From assembly GCA_003219495.1 (NCBI GenBank), contig QHOZ01000050.1, forward strand, positions 1 through 15,404: a stretch of 15,404 bases of DNA, written 5' to 3'. Origin of the DNA: Verrucomicrobiota bacterium (GTDB taxonomy: Bacteria; Verrucomicrobiota; Verrucomicrobiae; Chthoniobacterales; UBA10450). Positions within the stretch are counted from its first letter, which is position 1. Every line of letters begins with the position of its first letter. Below, in pieces: positions 1-7,262 of this stretch. The position numbers and the translations under genes are program-made. Under the pieces are notes generated by a model. The model ran no database searches, was not told the DNA's origin, and saw only the letters and a program-made list of their open reading frames with translations.

Positions 1-276
1 ATAATTGGGCGCGTGCCCCTGCGTTTCTTCAATGTCTTTGGCCCAGCCGGCATGATCACCGGTCGAATCAACCGAGAGTCCCATGATCTTCACATTCCGT
101 TTGTCGAAATCCGCTTTGATCTTTGCCATGTAGCCAAGCTCAGTCGTGCACACCGGAGTGAAATCTTTCGGATGCGAAAAGAGAACGCCCCAAGAGTTGC
201 CGAGCCAATCGTGAAATTTGATTTTGCCTTGGCTTGTATCCGCTTCGAAATCAGGTGCTGTGTCGCCGATCTTCAT
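1..276 (-). CDS. 1-Cys peroxiredoxin (Prx6/AhpC-TSA family), N-terminal part, cut by window edge
   Basis: Thiol peroxidase that reduces hydrogen peroxide and organic peroxides in the cytoplasm. The first 92 residues are visible; the rest lies beyond base 1. They read MKIGDTAPDFEADTSQGKI, followed by the active-site segment HPKDFTPVCTTELG, with the peroxidatic Cys at residue 43 in the P-V-C-T-T-E form typical of Prx6-type enzymes. GLSVDS follows near residue 67, also as in the family. The ATG start is supported by a strong GGAGG four bases upstream (281-285). Family members are about 210-220 residues, so more than half is missing. The methyltransferase gene lies 65 bases upstream on the same strand, so the two may be co-transcribed, though the gap is also long enough for a separate promoter. 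The resolving mechanism cannot be judged from this fragment. Confidence 0.93.
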   Translation of the reverse strand, partial: MKIGDTAPDFEADTSQGKIKFHDWLGNSWGVLFSHPKDFTPVCTTELGYMAKIKADFDKRNVKIMGLSVDSTGDHAGWAKDIEETQGHAPNY

Positions 277-341
277 AATGCCTCCAGGGTTGAGCTAAGA
301 TTGATTTAGACAAAAATTGTTTCCAATCCGTTGAACGAAAG

Positions 342-986
342 TCACGTCCGAAGTTTCCATTCCTGCCATTTCTCGGCTCCGGCAAAGATCGGCAATGAAT
401 CGATGAGGGGCTCACTTGCGATCAACTCGAAGTGCCGGCCCAAAACTTCCGCGGCCAACGATTCGGTCAACGGAAACGGCGGCGGATCGGACGATTGGCC
501 ATAAAAAAAGAAGCCGGCAAGAACTCCATCAGGCTTCAGCAGTCCGGCAACTCGTTCGGCGTAGCTGTTCCACAATCGCGGCGGCAGGGAGCAGAGAAAT
601 GTGCGTTCGTAAACGACGTCGAATGATTCGTCGCCGAAGTCGTGCCGGAAAAAATCTCCGAGAATGATCCGGTCGCGCAATTCGGGAAGTGCGTTCTGGG
701 TTGCGGCGAGCGCGACCGGAGAAAAATCGATCGCGGTGACGTCGTGACCAGCTCGATGAAACGCAGAGATGGGCTGGTGATCTTGGCCGCAACCCGGAAT
801 GAGAATTTTAGATCGAGACCGCAGTGATCGAATGAACGGGGGCAACCGAAGGGGAACGCGATCCATTTTCCACGGTGTTCTTTCGGTGGCGTAGCGTTGC
901 GACCAAAATTCCGGCCGCGTGCTGTCCCGGTCTTCGGGTGTCTGGCTCAATTTCCAAAGCGTAAAGCGCAGCCTTACGACAAGCAA
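342..986 (-). CDS. SAM-dependent methyltransferase, thiopurine/halide methyltransferase (TPMT) type
   Basis: Class I SAM methyltransferase, probably acting on a small thiol, selenium, tellurium or halide-type acceptor in the cytoplasm; the actual substrate cannot be read from sequence. PEFWSQRYATERTPWK (about 25-40) is the TPMT-type N-terminal signature. The SAM-binding motif is ILIPGCGQDH (61-70), with AIDFSP (85-90) ending strand 2. The segment VVYERTFLCSLPP (124-136) is the family's substrate/SAM region, and the protein ends in PIFAGAEKWQEWK. At 214 residues it is normal for the family. The start is uncertain: the frame opens with TTG at 986, and a second TTG at 950 would remove 12 residues (LVVRLRFTLWK region) and still keep the full domain. 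Neither has a good Shine-Dalgarno sequence. The gene is divergent from the PQQ dehydrogenase and precedes the peroxiredoxin. Confidence 0.88.
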   Translation of the reverse strand: MLVVRLRFTLWKLSQTPEDRDSTRPEFWSQRYATERTPWKMDRVPLRLPPFIRSLRSRSKILIPGCGQDHQPISAFHRAGHDVTAIDFSPVALAATQNALPELRDRIILGDFFRHDFGDESFDVVYERTFLCSLPPRLWNSYAERVAGLLKPDGVLAGFFFYGQSSDPPPFPLTESLAAEVLGRHFELIASEPLIDSLPIFAGAEKWQEWKLRT

Positions 987-990
987 TTTC

Positions 991-1007
991 GCGTGGCCGG
1001 ACCACGC
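991..1007. repeat. Inverted repeat in the divergent intergenic region
   Basis: GCGTGG and CCACGC form a perfect 6-bp inverted repeat around the 5-base centre CCGGA. It lies between the methyltransferase start and the candidate promoter of the PQQ dehydrogenase, ending five bases before that promoter's -35. It could be an operator half-site pair or chance in GC-rich DNA; no regulator is assigned. Confidence 0.3.
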
Positions 1008-1011
1008 CTGG

Positions 1012-1040
1012 TTGTCATACGCGGCGCGATATTCTAAAAG
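1012..1040 (+). promoter_or_regulatory. Candidate sigma-70-type promoter of the PQQ dehydrogenase gene
   Basis: TTGTCA (1012-1017, one mismatch to TTGACA) is followed after 17 bases by TAAAAG (1035-1040, two mismatches to TATAAT). The -10 ends only five bases before the ATG at 1046, so transcription would begin at or just after the start codon and give a leaderless or near-leaderless message. This fits the poor Shine-Dalgarno sequence (only AGAG) there. Not proven. Confidence 0.35.
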
Positions 1041-1045
1041 AGAGT

Positions 1046-2938
1046 ATGCGGGGATGGCGAATCATCGGGTGTGGGATTGTCTGCTCGGTCCTTTTGAGCT
1101 TCGGCCAATCGCTTCGCGCGCAAGCCGTGCCGGGACTCGACGCGATCCGCGTTGCTGCGGGGTTGAGCCAGCCGCTTTTTGTGACGGCGCCTCCGGGAGA
1201 CTTCAATCGCGTCTTCATTGTTCAGCAAAACGGAGTCATTCGAATTCTCAATCTTCAGACTGGAACGCTGAACCCGATCCCGTTCGCGACGATTACGGGA
1301 ATTGTCACCGGCGGCGAACAAGGTTTGCTTGGCCTCGCGTTCGATCCCGATTACGCAACGAATGGAAAATTCTACGTGAACTGCATCGCGCCCGGCGGCG
1401 CCTTCAATATGGGCCAATCGCAGATTCGCCAATATCAGGTTTCGGCAGGCAATCCCGACATCGCAGACACGGCCGCGTCCACGATCAGGACGGTTCTTTC
1501 CTACGATCAACCGCAGGGAAATCACAACGGCGGCTGGCTCGCATTCAGTCCGCGCGGCGCCGCTGACGATCACAATCTGTACATCGCAACCGGAGACGGG
1601 GGCGGCTCAAATGATCAAGACGGAGGCGTGGGCCACATCGAGCCCGGCGGGAACGGGCAAAACATCACCACGTATCTTGGGAAAATGTTGCGGATCCATG
1701 TCGATGCAGCGAGCGGGACGTACACGATTCCGGCGAGCAATCCGTACGCGAGTCCAACTCCCGCACCGTCGCCCTCGCCAAAGCGAGAAATTTTTGCGTT
1801 CGGATTGCGCAATCCGTTTCGCGCCAGCTTCGATCGCGCGACCGGGCGCATGCTCGTCGGCGACGTCGGCCAGTCGTCGCGGGAAGAGATTGATGTGCAA
1901 CAGGCGACGAATCCGGGCGGCGGAGAAAATTACGGTTGGCGTTTGCGTGAAGGACTTATCGCGACGCCCACGGGAAATCCGGTTGTCGGCGGAGCGCCGC
2001 CACCGGGAAACGTAAATCCAATTTTCGATTACCCGCGCTCGACCGGCCAAACCGTGATCGGCGGTCACGTTTATCGCGGCCAGATTTTTCCCGCGCTGCA
2101 AGGGGTTTATGTCTTCGGCGATTATCTCGGGCCGAGCACGGGAGGCGGCGCGAAGATTTTCACGCTGAACTACAACGGCACGATTGCCTCGAATTTCCAG
2201 GACATCACGGCGCAGCTTTTTCCAATTCCGACCACGTCCGGTAATATCACGTTGGCGAACGTTGCTTCGTTTGGTGAAGACGCCGCGGGCGAGCTTTACA
2301 TTGCCGACATTGGAAACGGCAACGTTTATAAAATTTCACCGATGCTGGTGAGCGCGGCCTCGAGAAAAGCTCACGGGAACATCATCTTCGACGTCAACTT
2401 GCCGCTGAGCGGGACGCCCGCAGTGGAATGCCGCAGCGGTGGCGCGAACGGCGATTTTATCATCGCCTTTAAATTTGCGGTTCCACTCAGCAGTGTGGGC
2501 GGTAGAAGTCTCACCGGGAACGGATCGATTCTTCACGCAGCGATCAGCGCCGGCGACCCGCACGAGTACATCCTGACATTGACCGGCGTGACCAACGCGC
2601 AAAATCTTACCGTCGCGTTGAGCAATATCGTGGACGTGCAGGGAAACACGCTCAGCTCCTGTTCGGTCACGGTAGGAATTTTACTTGGCGATGCGAACAA
2701 CGACACTTTCGTCGACTCCGGAGACATCACACAGGTTAAAGGTCAGTCCGGCCAGCCGGTTAGCACCGCAAACTTTCGCGCAGACTTAAACGCCGACGGC
2801 TTTATCGATAGCGGCGACATCACGCTCGTGAAAGCAACATCTGGAACTGCGCTGCCGTCATCGGCGCCAGCTCAACCGCAGGAATCCGAAAAGTCCCGGA
2901 GATCGCAGCGAGACAACGGCCGCGGCCAGGAACGCTGA
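1046..2938 (+). CDS. Secreted PQQ-dependent sugar dehydrogenase (glucose/sorbosone dehydrogenase fold) with C-terminal dockerin
   Basis: Predicted exported quinoprotein that oxidises aldose sugars or related aldehydes outside the cytoplasm, using PQQ and calcium. A signal peptide spans 1-27, with a hydrophobic core and likely cleavage after A-Q-A. The six-bladed propeller covers about 30-430 and shows family hallmarks: QGNHNGGWLAFSP (157-169), whose His160 matches the catalytic histidine, then ATGDGGG (181-187), FGLRNPFR (252-259) and GDVGQ (272-276). A Pro/Ser-rich insert (235-245) interrupts the propeller. A beta-rich Ig-like segment (about 435-545) follows. A type I dockerin comes next with two calcium-loop repeats, DANNDTFVDSGDI (549-561) and DLNADGFIDSGDI (580-592). 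A charged tail of about 30 residues ends the protein. Family cores are about 350-450 residues; the extra length is the added domains. Substrate and surface partner are unknown. Confidence 0.9.
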   Translation: MRGWRIIGCGIVCSVLLSFGQSLRAQAVPGLDAIRVAAGLSQPLFVTAPPGDFNRVFIVQQNGVIRILNLQTGTLNPIPFATITGIVTGGEQGLLGLAFDPDYATNGKFYVNCIAPGGAFNMGQSQIRQYQVSAGNPDIADTAASTIRTVLSYDQPQGNHNGGWLAFSPRGAADDHNLYIATGDGGGSNDQDGGVGHIEPGGNGQNITTYLGKMLRIHVDAASGTYTIPASNPYASPTPAPSPSPKREIFAFGLRNPFRASFDRATGRMLVGDVGQSSREEIDVQQATNPGGGENYGWRLREGLIATPTGNPVVGGAPPPGNVNPIFDYPRSTGQTVIGGHVYRGQIFPALQGVYVFGDYLGPSTGGGAKIFTLNYNGTIASNFQDITAQLFPIPTTSGNITLANVASFGEDAAGELYIADIGNGNVYKISPMLVSAASRKAHGNIIFDVNLPLSGTPAVECRSGGANGDFIIAFKFAVPLSSVGGRSLTGNGSILHAAISAGDPHEYILTLTGVTNAQNLTVALSNIVDVQGNTLSSCSVTVGILLGDANNDTFVDSGDITQVKGQSGQPVSTANFRADLNADGFIDSGDITLVKATSGTALPSSAPAQPQESEKSRRSQRDNGRGQER

Positions 2939-2948
2939 CGCGAGCGGG

Positions 2949-3635
2949 TCAGAAAATTTTCCATTGCGGCGTGGTGTCGTTCGGCGCGGTCTCCCAGAGT
3001 CGCACACCGCCGAGAAAGGCATTTTCATTTTTGCCCCGCTCAATTCCTTCCGGCAACTGTTCGAAGCGATGAACGTTGCCGCCGCCGAGGACAACGTAAT
3101 CCGCGATGAATGAAAGCTTGAGCTGTGTCACGGCAAAGATGACTTCGTCTTTCCATCCTTTCTCGCCCAGCCGATCGATGCCTGGAATGCCGAGAAAATT
3201 CTCGATCTTTTCGCGCTCGCGGTAGGGAAGATCGCCGAGCTCGAGAGAGAAAAGCATTTTTTCGAGCACGAACGCGGAACCGAGTCCGGTTCCAAGACCG
3301 AGAAAAAGCATTCGTCCGACATGGTAACTTCCCAATGCCTGCATCGCGGCATCGTTGATGACTTGAGTCGGTCTATTCAACGAGCTTTGGAAATCGAAAC
3401 CGATCCACCCCGTGCCAAGATGCTTCGGTTCTTTGACGACGTTCCCGCTGCGCACCACTGACGGGAAACCAATTGAGATATTGTCGATCTTCCAATCCCG
3501 GGTCGCCTCGTTCATTTTCGCGACAAAATCGGCCGGTTGCATTTGCTGACCGGAATCGAACTCGCGTTGGTCGACGCCTGCCATGAGCAACTTCACGTGC
3601 GTGCCGCCGATATCGACGACCAGCGTTTTGCTCAT
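2949..3635 (-). CDS. ppgK: ROK-family glucokinase, polyphosphate-glucose phosphotransferase type
   Basis: Cytoplasmic sugar kinase making glucose 6-phosphate, probably with polyphosphate and/or ATP as phosphoryl donor. VDIGGTHVK (7-15) is the phosphate-1 motif and INDAAMQALG (93-102) holds the catalytic Asp95. LGLGTGLGSA (112-121) is phosphate-2 and YVVLGGGNVHR (180-190) is the adenosine-side motif. WIGFD (77-81) resembles polyphosphate glucokinases, and the zinc CxCGxxGC motif of classical ROK proteins is absent, also as in that group. At 228 residues it is compact. One oddity: the sugar-binding E-x-G-H motif reads ELGD (132-135), with Asp in place of His. The start is ATG with GGGAG upstream, 24 bases after the regulator gene's stop, so it is probably the last gene of that operon. 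It ends tail to tail with the PQQ sugar dehydrogenase. Confidence 0.83.
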   Translation of the reverse strand: MSKTLVVDIGGTHVKLLMAGVDQREFDSGQQMQPADFVAKMNEATRDWKIDNISIGFPSVVRSGNVVKEPKHLGTGWIGFDFQSSLNRPTQVINDAAMQALGSYHVGRMLFLGLGTGLGSAFVLEKMLFSLELGDLPYREREKIENFLGIPGIDRLGEKGWKDEVIFAVTQLKLSFIADYVVLGGGNVHRFEQLPEGIERGKNENAFLGGVRLWETAPNDTTPQWKIF

Positions 3636-3659
3636 CCCAAAGCTCCCGATTTGCGAGCG

Positions 3660-5819
3660 CTACTCGCCGAGGCCAATCGCGCCGCCGAGTTTTTTGAAGA
3701 GACCTTTGCTTTCCTGCGCGCCTGCAGTCGTGGGCGCCCAGCATTCCACAATTTCCAAGGCGAGAAATCGAAACAGCGTCACGCTCGCGAATTTCAAATC
3801 CAGTCGAAGATTTTTCGCGATCTGTTGGACCGAGCGAGCGCCGTTGAACTGCGAGGCAAATTGCGCTTCGGCGACGGTGAGACGAAGATTTTGCACCCGC
3901 TCGAACCCGTCGCGCGTGTAGGCCGGCACGGAAGCGGGATCATAGTGCGCGCGATCGCCAAGCTGCGGAAATTGGACCAGCCGCAACGTCGCGAGCGCGA
4001 ATTGATCGACATCCATCTCCGCCGACATCGTGCCGGCAAATTCCGGAAGGGTGCCTTGGTGATAGGAAAATCGCACACAGGGAGCGCTCCACATTTCGGC
4101 GAAAAGTCTTTGGCCGTGATGTTGCGTCAGCTGCATCGCGGGCTCATGCGAAATTAGATTTTCGTTCGAGAGCGTAACGAACAACGGCGCGCCGGTTTCT
4201 TCCTGTTGCGCGCGGGCGGCTGACAATCGATCCGGCTCGATATTGCTCAACGCGATTGGCGCTTCGGAACAATAGAGCTCCGCGTCGCGAGTGGTTGCGA
4301 GAAGGATCTGACCGTCCTGGGTGAGAAGCTCGACCGGCTGGCGTTCCCAATACAAATGAAGGGTGCCGGTGAGTCTTTGCTCAGCAATGATCTGAAGTGC
4401 GCGGTTCAACGGAAAAAATCGCGTATCGCCGCAGAAATCCGCGCCGCCGGTAAGCGATTCTTCGGGAATGTGCGATTGCTCGGCCGCCGGTTCGAACGCG
4501 GCAGGCGTCGGCGCCGCGGGCGCAGCCGCAGATGGCGCGGGCGTCCACCATGGAGCTTCTTCTTCTTGGGGGCTCGCTTGCGGGGCGGTCGGCTCGGCCT
4601 CGCTCACTTCGCCAAAAGTCGGCTCCTGCTCGATCGGAAATTGCTCCTGCGGCGCCGGTTCTGGTTCGACCGGCTGCGGCGTAGTGGGTTGCGATTCGTC
4701 CGATTTGCGAGGCATATGGTTCTCTACGGTTTTGATAAGCAAATCCGATGTGAAAGGTTTATTCAAGAACCCAATCACGTTCGAATGTTCGCTGCGGCTT
4801 GCCTGAAGTTCGGCGCCATAGCCCGACATGTAAACCACCGGAATGTTTGCCGTTCCGGGATTCTCCAACAGGCGCCGGCAGACTTCATCTCCGCGCATGT
4901 CCGGCAAAATAAAATCGAGCATGATCAAGTCCGGCGAATTGCTTTGCGCCTGACGAACCGCTTCCTCGCCGCTTGACGCGGAAATCACCTCATAATTCGC
5001 GTCGATCAAAACTTCCTTCACAAAACTCAACAGCATCAGGCTGTCATCGACCGCCAAAATTTTCGGTCCGTGTTTTTTCTTGCGCGATTTTTTTGGCGCT
5101 GCCGCCCCGATCTCGTCCGCGCCGCGGACCGCTTCCATCAGGAGCTGTTGCCAGTCCATCGTGATCGTCTTCTGGCTGGCGCCCGCGTCCGCTACTTCCG
5201 AAACGGTTCCACCTTTCCAACGCACGATCTCGTTGAACGCTTCCATTCCCTGCCGGCCCGGCGCTGTTGCATGGCGCACTTGCCCCTTCTCAAAATAAAC
5301 GCGCGCCTTTTCGCCATTCGGTCCGGTAAACTCCACCACCGAAGTCGCCCCGCTCATGCATTTGAGTTGGATGATGTCGGTGAATTGGAGATCGCGGAGT
5401 GTTCCCTGAAATTTCTCCGCCGCCGCTTCGCTCGGTGCAAGCAAGCGTTGAACAAGATCGACAAAGTCCCAATGCGCGACCGGTTTTTCCAAAAAATGAA
5501 TCGCGCCAAGGCCGGCCGCTTGTTCGCGTTGCTCCGGCACGTGGACGCCGGTGAGGACAATCGCGCGCGCGCTCGGGTGGCTCGTGCGCAAGTCGTAAAG
5601 GAAATCCTGGCCGAGATCGGGAATGCCGTCGACATCGAGGACGAACAGTTCCGGCTTCACGCCAAGAACAAGCTGCTGCGCTTCGTGAAGCGTCCTCGTC
5701 ATTTCTATTAGTGCATCGGGCGCACCTTCCTGAAGCACGTTTTGAATCGCGGCTGCGAGTTGCTCGTCCGGCTCCAACACCAGAATGCGCGTACTCTGTT
5801 TAGATTTCTTCTGTTTCAT
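3660..5819 (-). CDS. Multidomain response regulator: REC-PATAN-REC-linker-PATAN (PatA-like, DUF4388)
   Basis: Cytoplasmic signalling protein without an obvious DNA-binding or enzymatic output. Receiver 1 (about 11-128) has Asp62, Thr90 and Lys112, but its acidic pair is Glu-Pro (16-17) instead of Asp-Asp, so phosphorylation may be weak. A first PATAN/DUF4388 domain (about 136-235) contains the typical FQGTLRDLQFTDIIQL and a Y-F-E-K-G-Q strand. After a lysine-rich spacer, receiver 2 (253-372) is fully canonical: Asp258/Asp259, Asp302, Ser332 and Lys354. A Pro/Glu/Ala-rich, presumably disordered linker (about 375-455) leads to a second PATAN-like domain (about 460-700) with LTGTLHLYWERQPVELL. 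That domain ends in a winged-helix-like stretch (about 660-692). ATG is preceded by GAGG at good spacing. It lies 38 bases after the acyl-CoA synthetase gene and 24 before the glucokinase gene. No histidine kinase is in the window. Confidence 0.88.
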   Translation of the reverse strand: MKQKKSKQSTRILVLEPDEQLAAAIQNVLQEGAPDALIEMTRTLHEAQQLVLGVKPELFVLDVDGIPDLGQDFLYDLRTSHPSARAIVLTGVHVPEQREQAAGLGAIHFLEKPVAHWDFVDLVQRLLAPSEAAAEKFQGTLRDLQFTDIIQLKCMSGATSVVEFTGPNGEKARVYFEKGQVRHATAPGRQGMEAFNEIVRWKGGTVSEVADAGASQKTITMDWQQLLMEAVRGADEIGAAAPKKSRKKKHGPKILAVDDSLMLLSFVKEVLIDANYEVISASSGEEAVRQAQSNSPDLIMLDFILPDMRGDEVCRRLLENPGTANIPVVYMSGYGAELQASRSEHSNVIGFLNKPFTSDLLIKTVENHMPRKSDESQPTTPQPVEPEPAPQEQFPIEQEPTFGEVSEAEPTAPQASPQEEEAPWWTPAPSAAAPAAPTPAAFEPAAEQSHIPEESLTGGADFCGDTRFFPLNRALQIIAEQRLTGTLHLYWERQPVELLTQDGQILLATTRDAELYCSEAPIALSNIEPDRLSAARAQQEETGAPLFVTLSNENLISHEPAMQLTQHHGQRLFAEMWSAPCVRFSYHQGTLPEFAGTMSAEMDVDQFALATLRLVQFPQLGDRAHYDPASVPAYTRDGFERVQNLRLTVAEAQFASQFNGARSVQQIAKNLRLDLKFASVTLFRFLALEIVECWAPTTAGAQESKGLFKKLGGAIGLGE

Positions 5820-5857
5820 CGATCCTCAATTCCGGAAGGGCAGCCGTTTTTAAGCTG

Positions 5858-7213
5858 TTAATTGGGTAGCAATGCCTGCTTGGTCAACCGTTTTGCCAGT
5901 TCACGGCGGCTCACCTTTCCCCGCTCATTTGTCGGTATTGAATCGACAATGAAAATGCGTTTCGGCACCTGCCAACTGCTCAAATTTTTTCGGCAAAATT
6001 CCAGGATGGACGCTTCGCGAAGATCGACATCCACGACCACGCAGGCCGCGACTTCTTCATTACGTCCCGCAGTTGCAGCACGCCCGAACGCGATTGCCTG
6101 GCGAACTCCCGGGATTTGCAGCAACACCTGCTCGATCTCCGCCGGGTTCACTTTCTTTCCGGCAACGTTGATCACGTCCGACACGCGACCGACGATTTTG
6201 AATCCGTCGCCGTCACGCGCGAGCAGATCGTCCGGAACGAAAACGCCATTGCCGAGTTTTTCTTCGTCCGCTTCGGGAAAATAACCGTCGCCCGCGGCGG
6301 CGCTGCGCACCCGCATCTGACTCGATTCCGCGTTGGGATCGATCATCTCAAGATCGACAGCGTTCATCGGCGCGCCCACGAAACCTTCGACTTCGAGCTT
6401 CGCTTCGCGATCATAACAAATTCCGCCGCACTCCGACGCGCCGTAGAAGGAGTGGATCGACAATCCAAATCGCTCTCGAAATTTTTTCGCGATCGCGAGC
6501 GGCAATGGCGCGCCGGCGGAAATGCAAAGGCGCAGCTTTGGCAGCGGCGGAGGTTTTTCGATTTCGCAGAATGCCTGATAAAAAAGCGGCATTCCCGGAA
6601 ATACGGTCGCGCCTGTTCGCGCGAGATCGTCCAACACCGCGCGCGGCGTTCGATCGCGGCTCAACACCATCGGCACTCCGCGCGCGATCAGCGGCGTGAG
6701 CAAATTGCTGAAGCCGTAGGAATGCGAAACCGGAATGACGCCGAAGTTAAGATCGACACCGGAGATTCCCATCGTCTCGCAAATCTGGTTGCAATCCGCG
6801 AGGAGCTGCTCGCTCCGGAATCGGATCATTCGCGGGGTCGCAGTCGTTCCCGAAGTCAGTTTGAAAAGCGTCGGCGGTTTATCGCCCCAGTCAGTAATTC
6901 CGCTCTTCGCTGCGACCGAGAGTGCGGCGGTTGCTTGCGGAGTGCTCACCGCCTCGTCGATTGGCAAAACCACATGTTGCGTGCGCAGACACGCCAGGAA
7001 CGATGACGGCCAGCTAACGTGATTCCCAATTTGAATAGCGCTTGCATTGTGCGGCGGCTTGCCGGTCCGGATTTTAGCCTCGGCGACCGCGTGGTCTTCG
7101 ATTTGCCTAAAAGTGTAAACCACCTCGCCGCTCGGGTTGAAAATGGCTGGCGAATCGCCTTTTCGGGCAAGAATTTCCTCCCATCTCTCAAGCAAAACAT
7201 CCGTTGGTTTCAT
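5858..7213 (-). CDS. AMP-forming acyl-CoA synthetase/ligase (ANL superfamily), compact form
   Basis: Activates a carboxylic acid with ATP to an acyl-adenylate and probably transfers it to CoA or a carrier thiol; the acid is unknown. Motifs appear in order. The A3 phosphate loop is LTSGTTATPR (119-128), where the usual Lys is Arg. A5 is FYGASECGG (256-264). The A7 region PDDLLARDGDGFKIVGR (327-343) keeps the ribose-side Asp and hinge-side Arg343. A8 is VINVAGKKVNPAEIE (347-361). The A10 motif NERGKVSRREL (429-439) supplies catalytic Lys433. At 451 residues it is shorter than common 500-560 residue ligases; the shortening is in the N-terminal domain. The ATG has no strong Shine-Dalgarno sequence. 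It is the first gene of a probable three-gene minus-strand operon and is divergent from rpmE across 49 bases. Confidence 0.88.
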   Translation of the reverse strand: MKPTDVLLERWEEILARKGDSPAIFNPSGEVVYTFRQIEDHAVAEAKIRTGKPPHNASAIQIGNHVSWPSSFLACLRTQHVVLPIDEAVSTPQATAALSVAAKSGITDWGDKPPTLFKLTSGTTATPRMIRFRSEQLLADCNQICETMGISGVDLNFGVIPVSHSYGFSNLLTPLIARGVPMVLSRDRTPRAVLDDLARTGATVFPGMPLFYQAFCEIEKPPPLPKLRLCISAGAPLPLAIAKKFRERFGLSIHSFYGASECGGICYDREAKLEVEGFVGAPMNAVDLEMIDPNAESSQMRVRSAAAGDGYFPEADEEKLGNGVFVPDDLLARDGDGFKIVGRVSDVINVAGKKVNPAEIEQVLLQIPGVRQAIAFGRAATAGRNEEVAACVVVDVDLREASILEFCRKNLSSWQVPKRIFIVDSIPTNERGKVSRRELAKRLTKQALLPN

Positions 7214-7262
7214 CGCTTGCGTTATCGGCCTGGGCGGTTAGATTCGGCGCTCATTTTCTGAC

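Noticed and set aside
1034..1573. 179-codon minus-strand frame (and a 215-codon plus frame) over the PQQ dehydrogenase
   Set aside because: Both overlap the signal peptide and propeller coding sequence and have no family features.
2690..2840. Dockerin taken as proof of a cellulosome
   Set aside because: No cohesin or scaffoldin is visible, and isolated dockerins occur in many bacteria without cellulosomes.
2918..2927. GGCCGCGGCC palindrome near the end of the PQQ gene as a terminator
   Set aside because: No loop and no T-run; it lies inside the coding region and is likely a GC-rich coincidence.
2952..2961. GAAAATTTTC palindrome between the convergent PQQ and ROK genes as a bidirectional terminator
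   Set aside because: AT-only core without a loop or GC stem, located in the last codons of the kinase; not a credible terminator.
3537..4157. 206-codon plus-strand frame antisense to the response regulator
   Set aside because: Arg/His-rich, no recognisable domain, fully opposite a well-supported gene; typical GC-rich shadow.
6116..7006. 296-codon plus-strand frame antisense to the acyl-CoA synthetase
   Set aside because: Low-complexity Arg-rich translation opposite a gene with all ANL motifs; no independent support.
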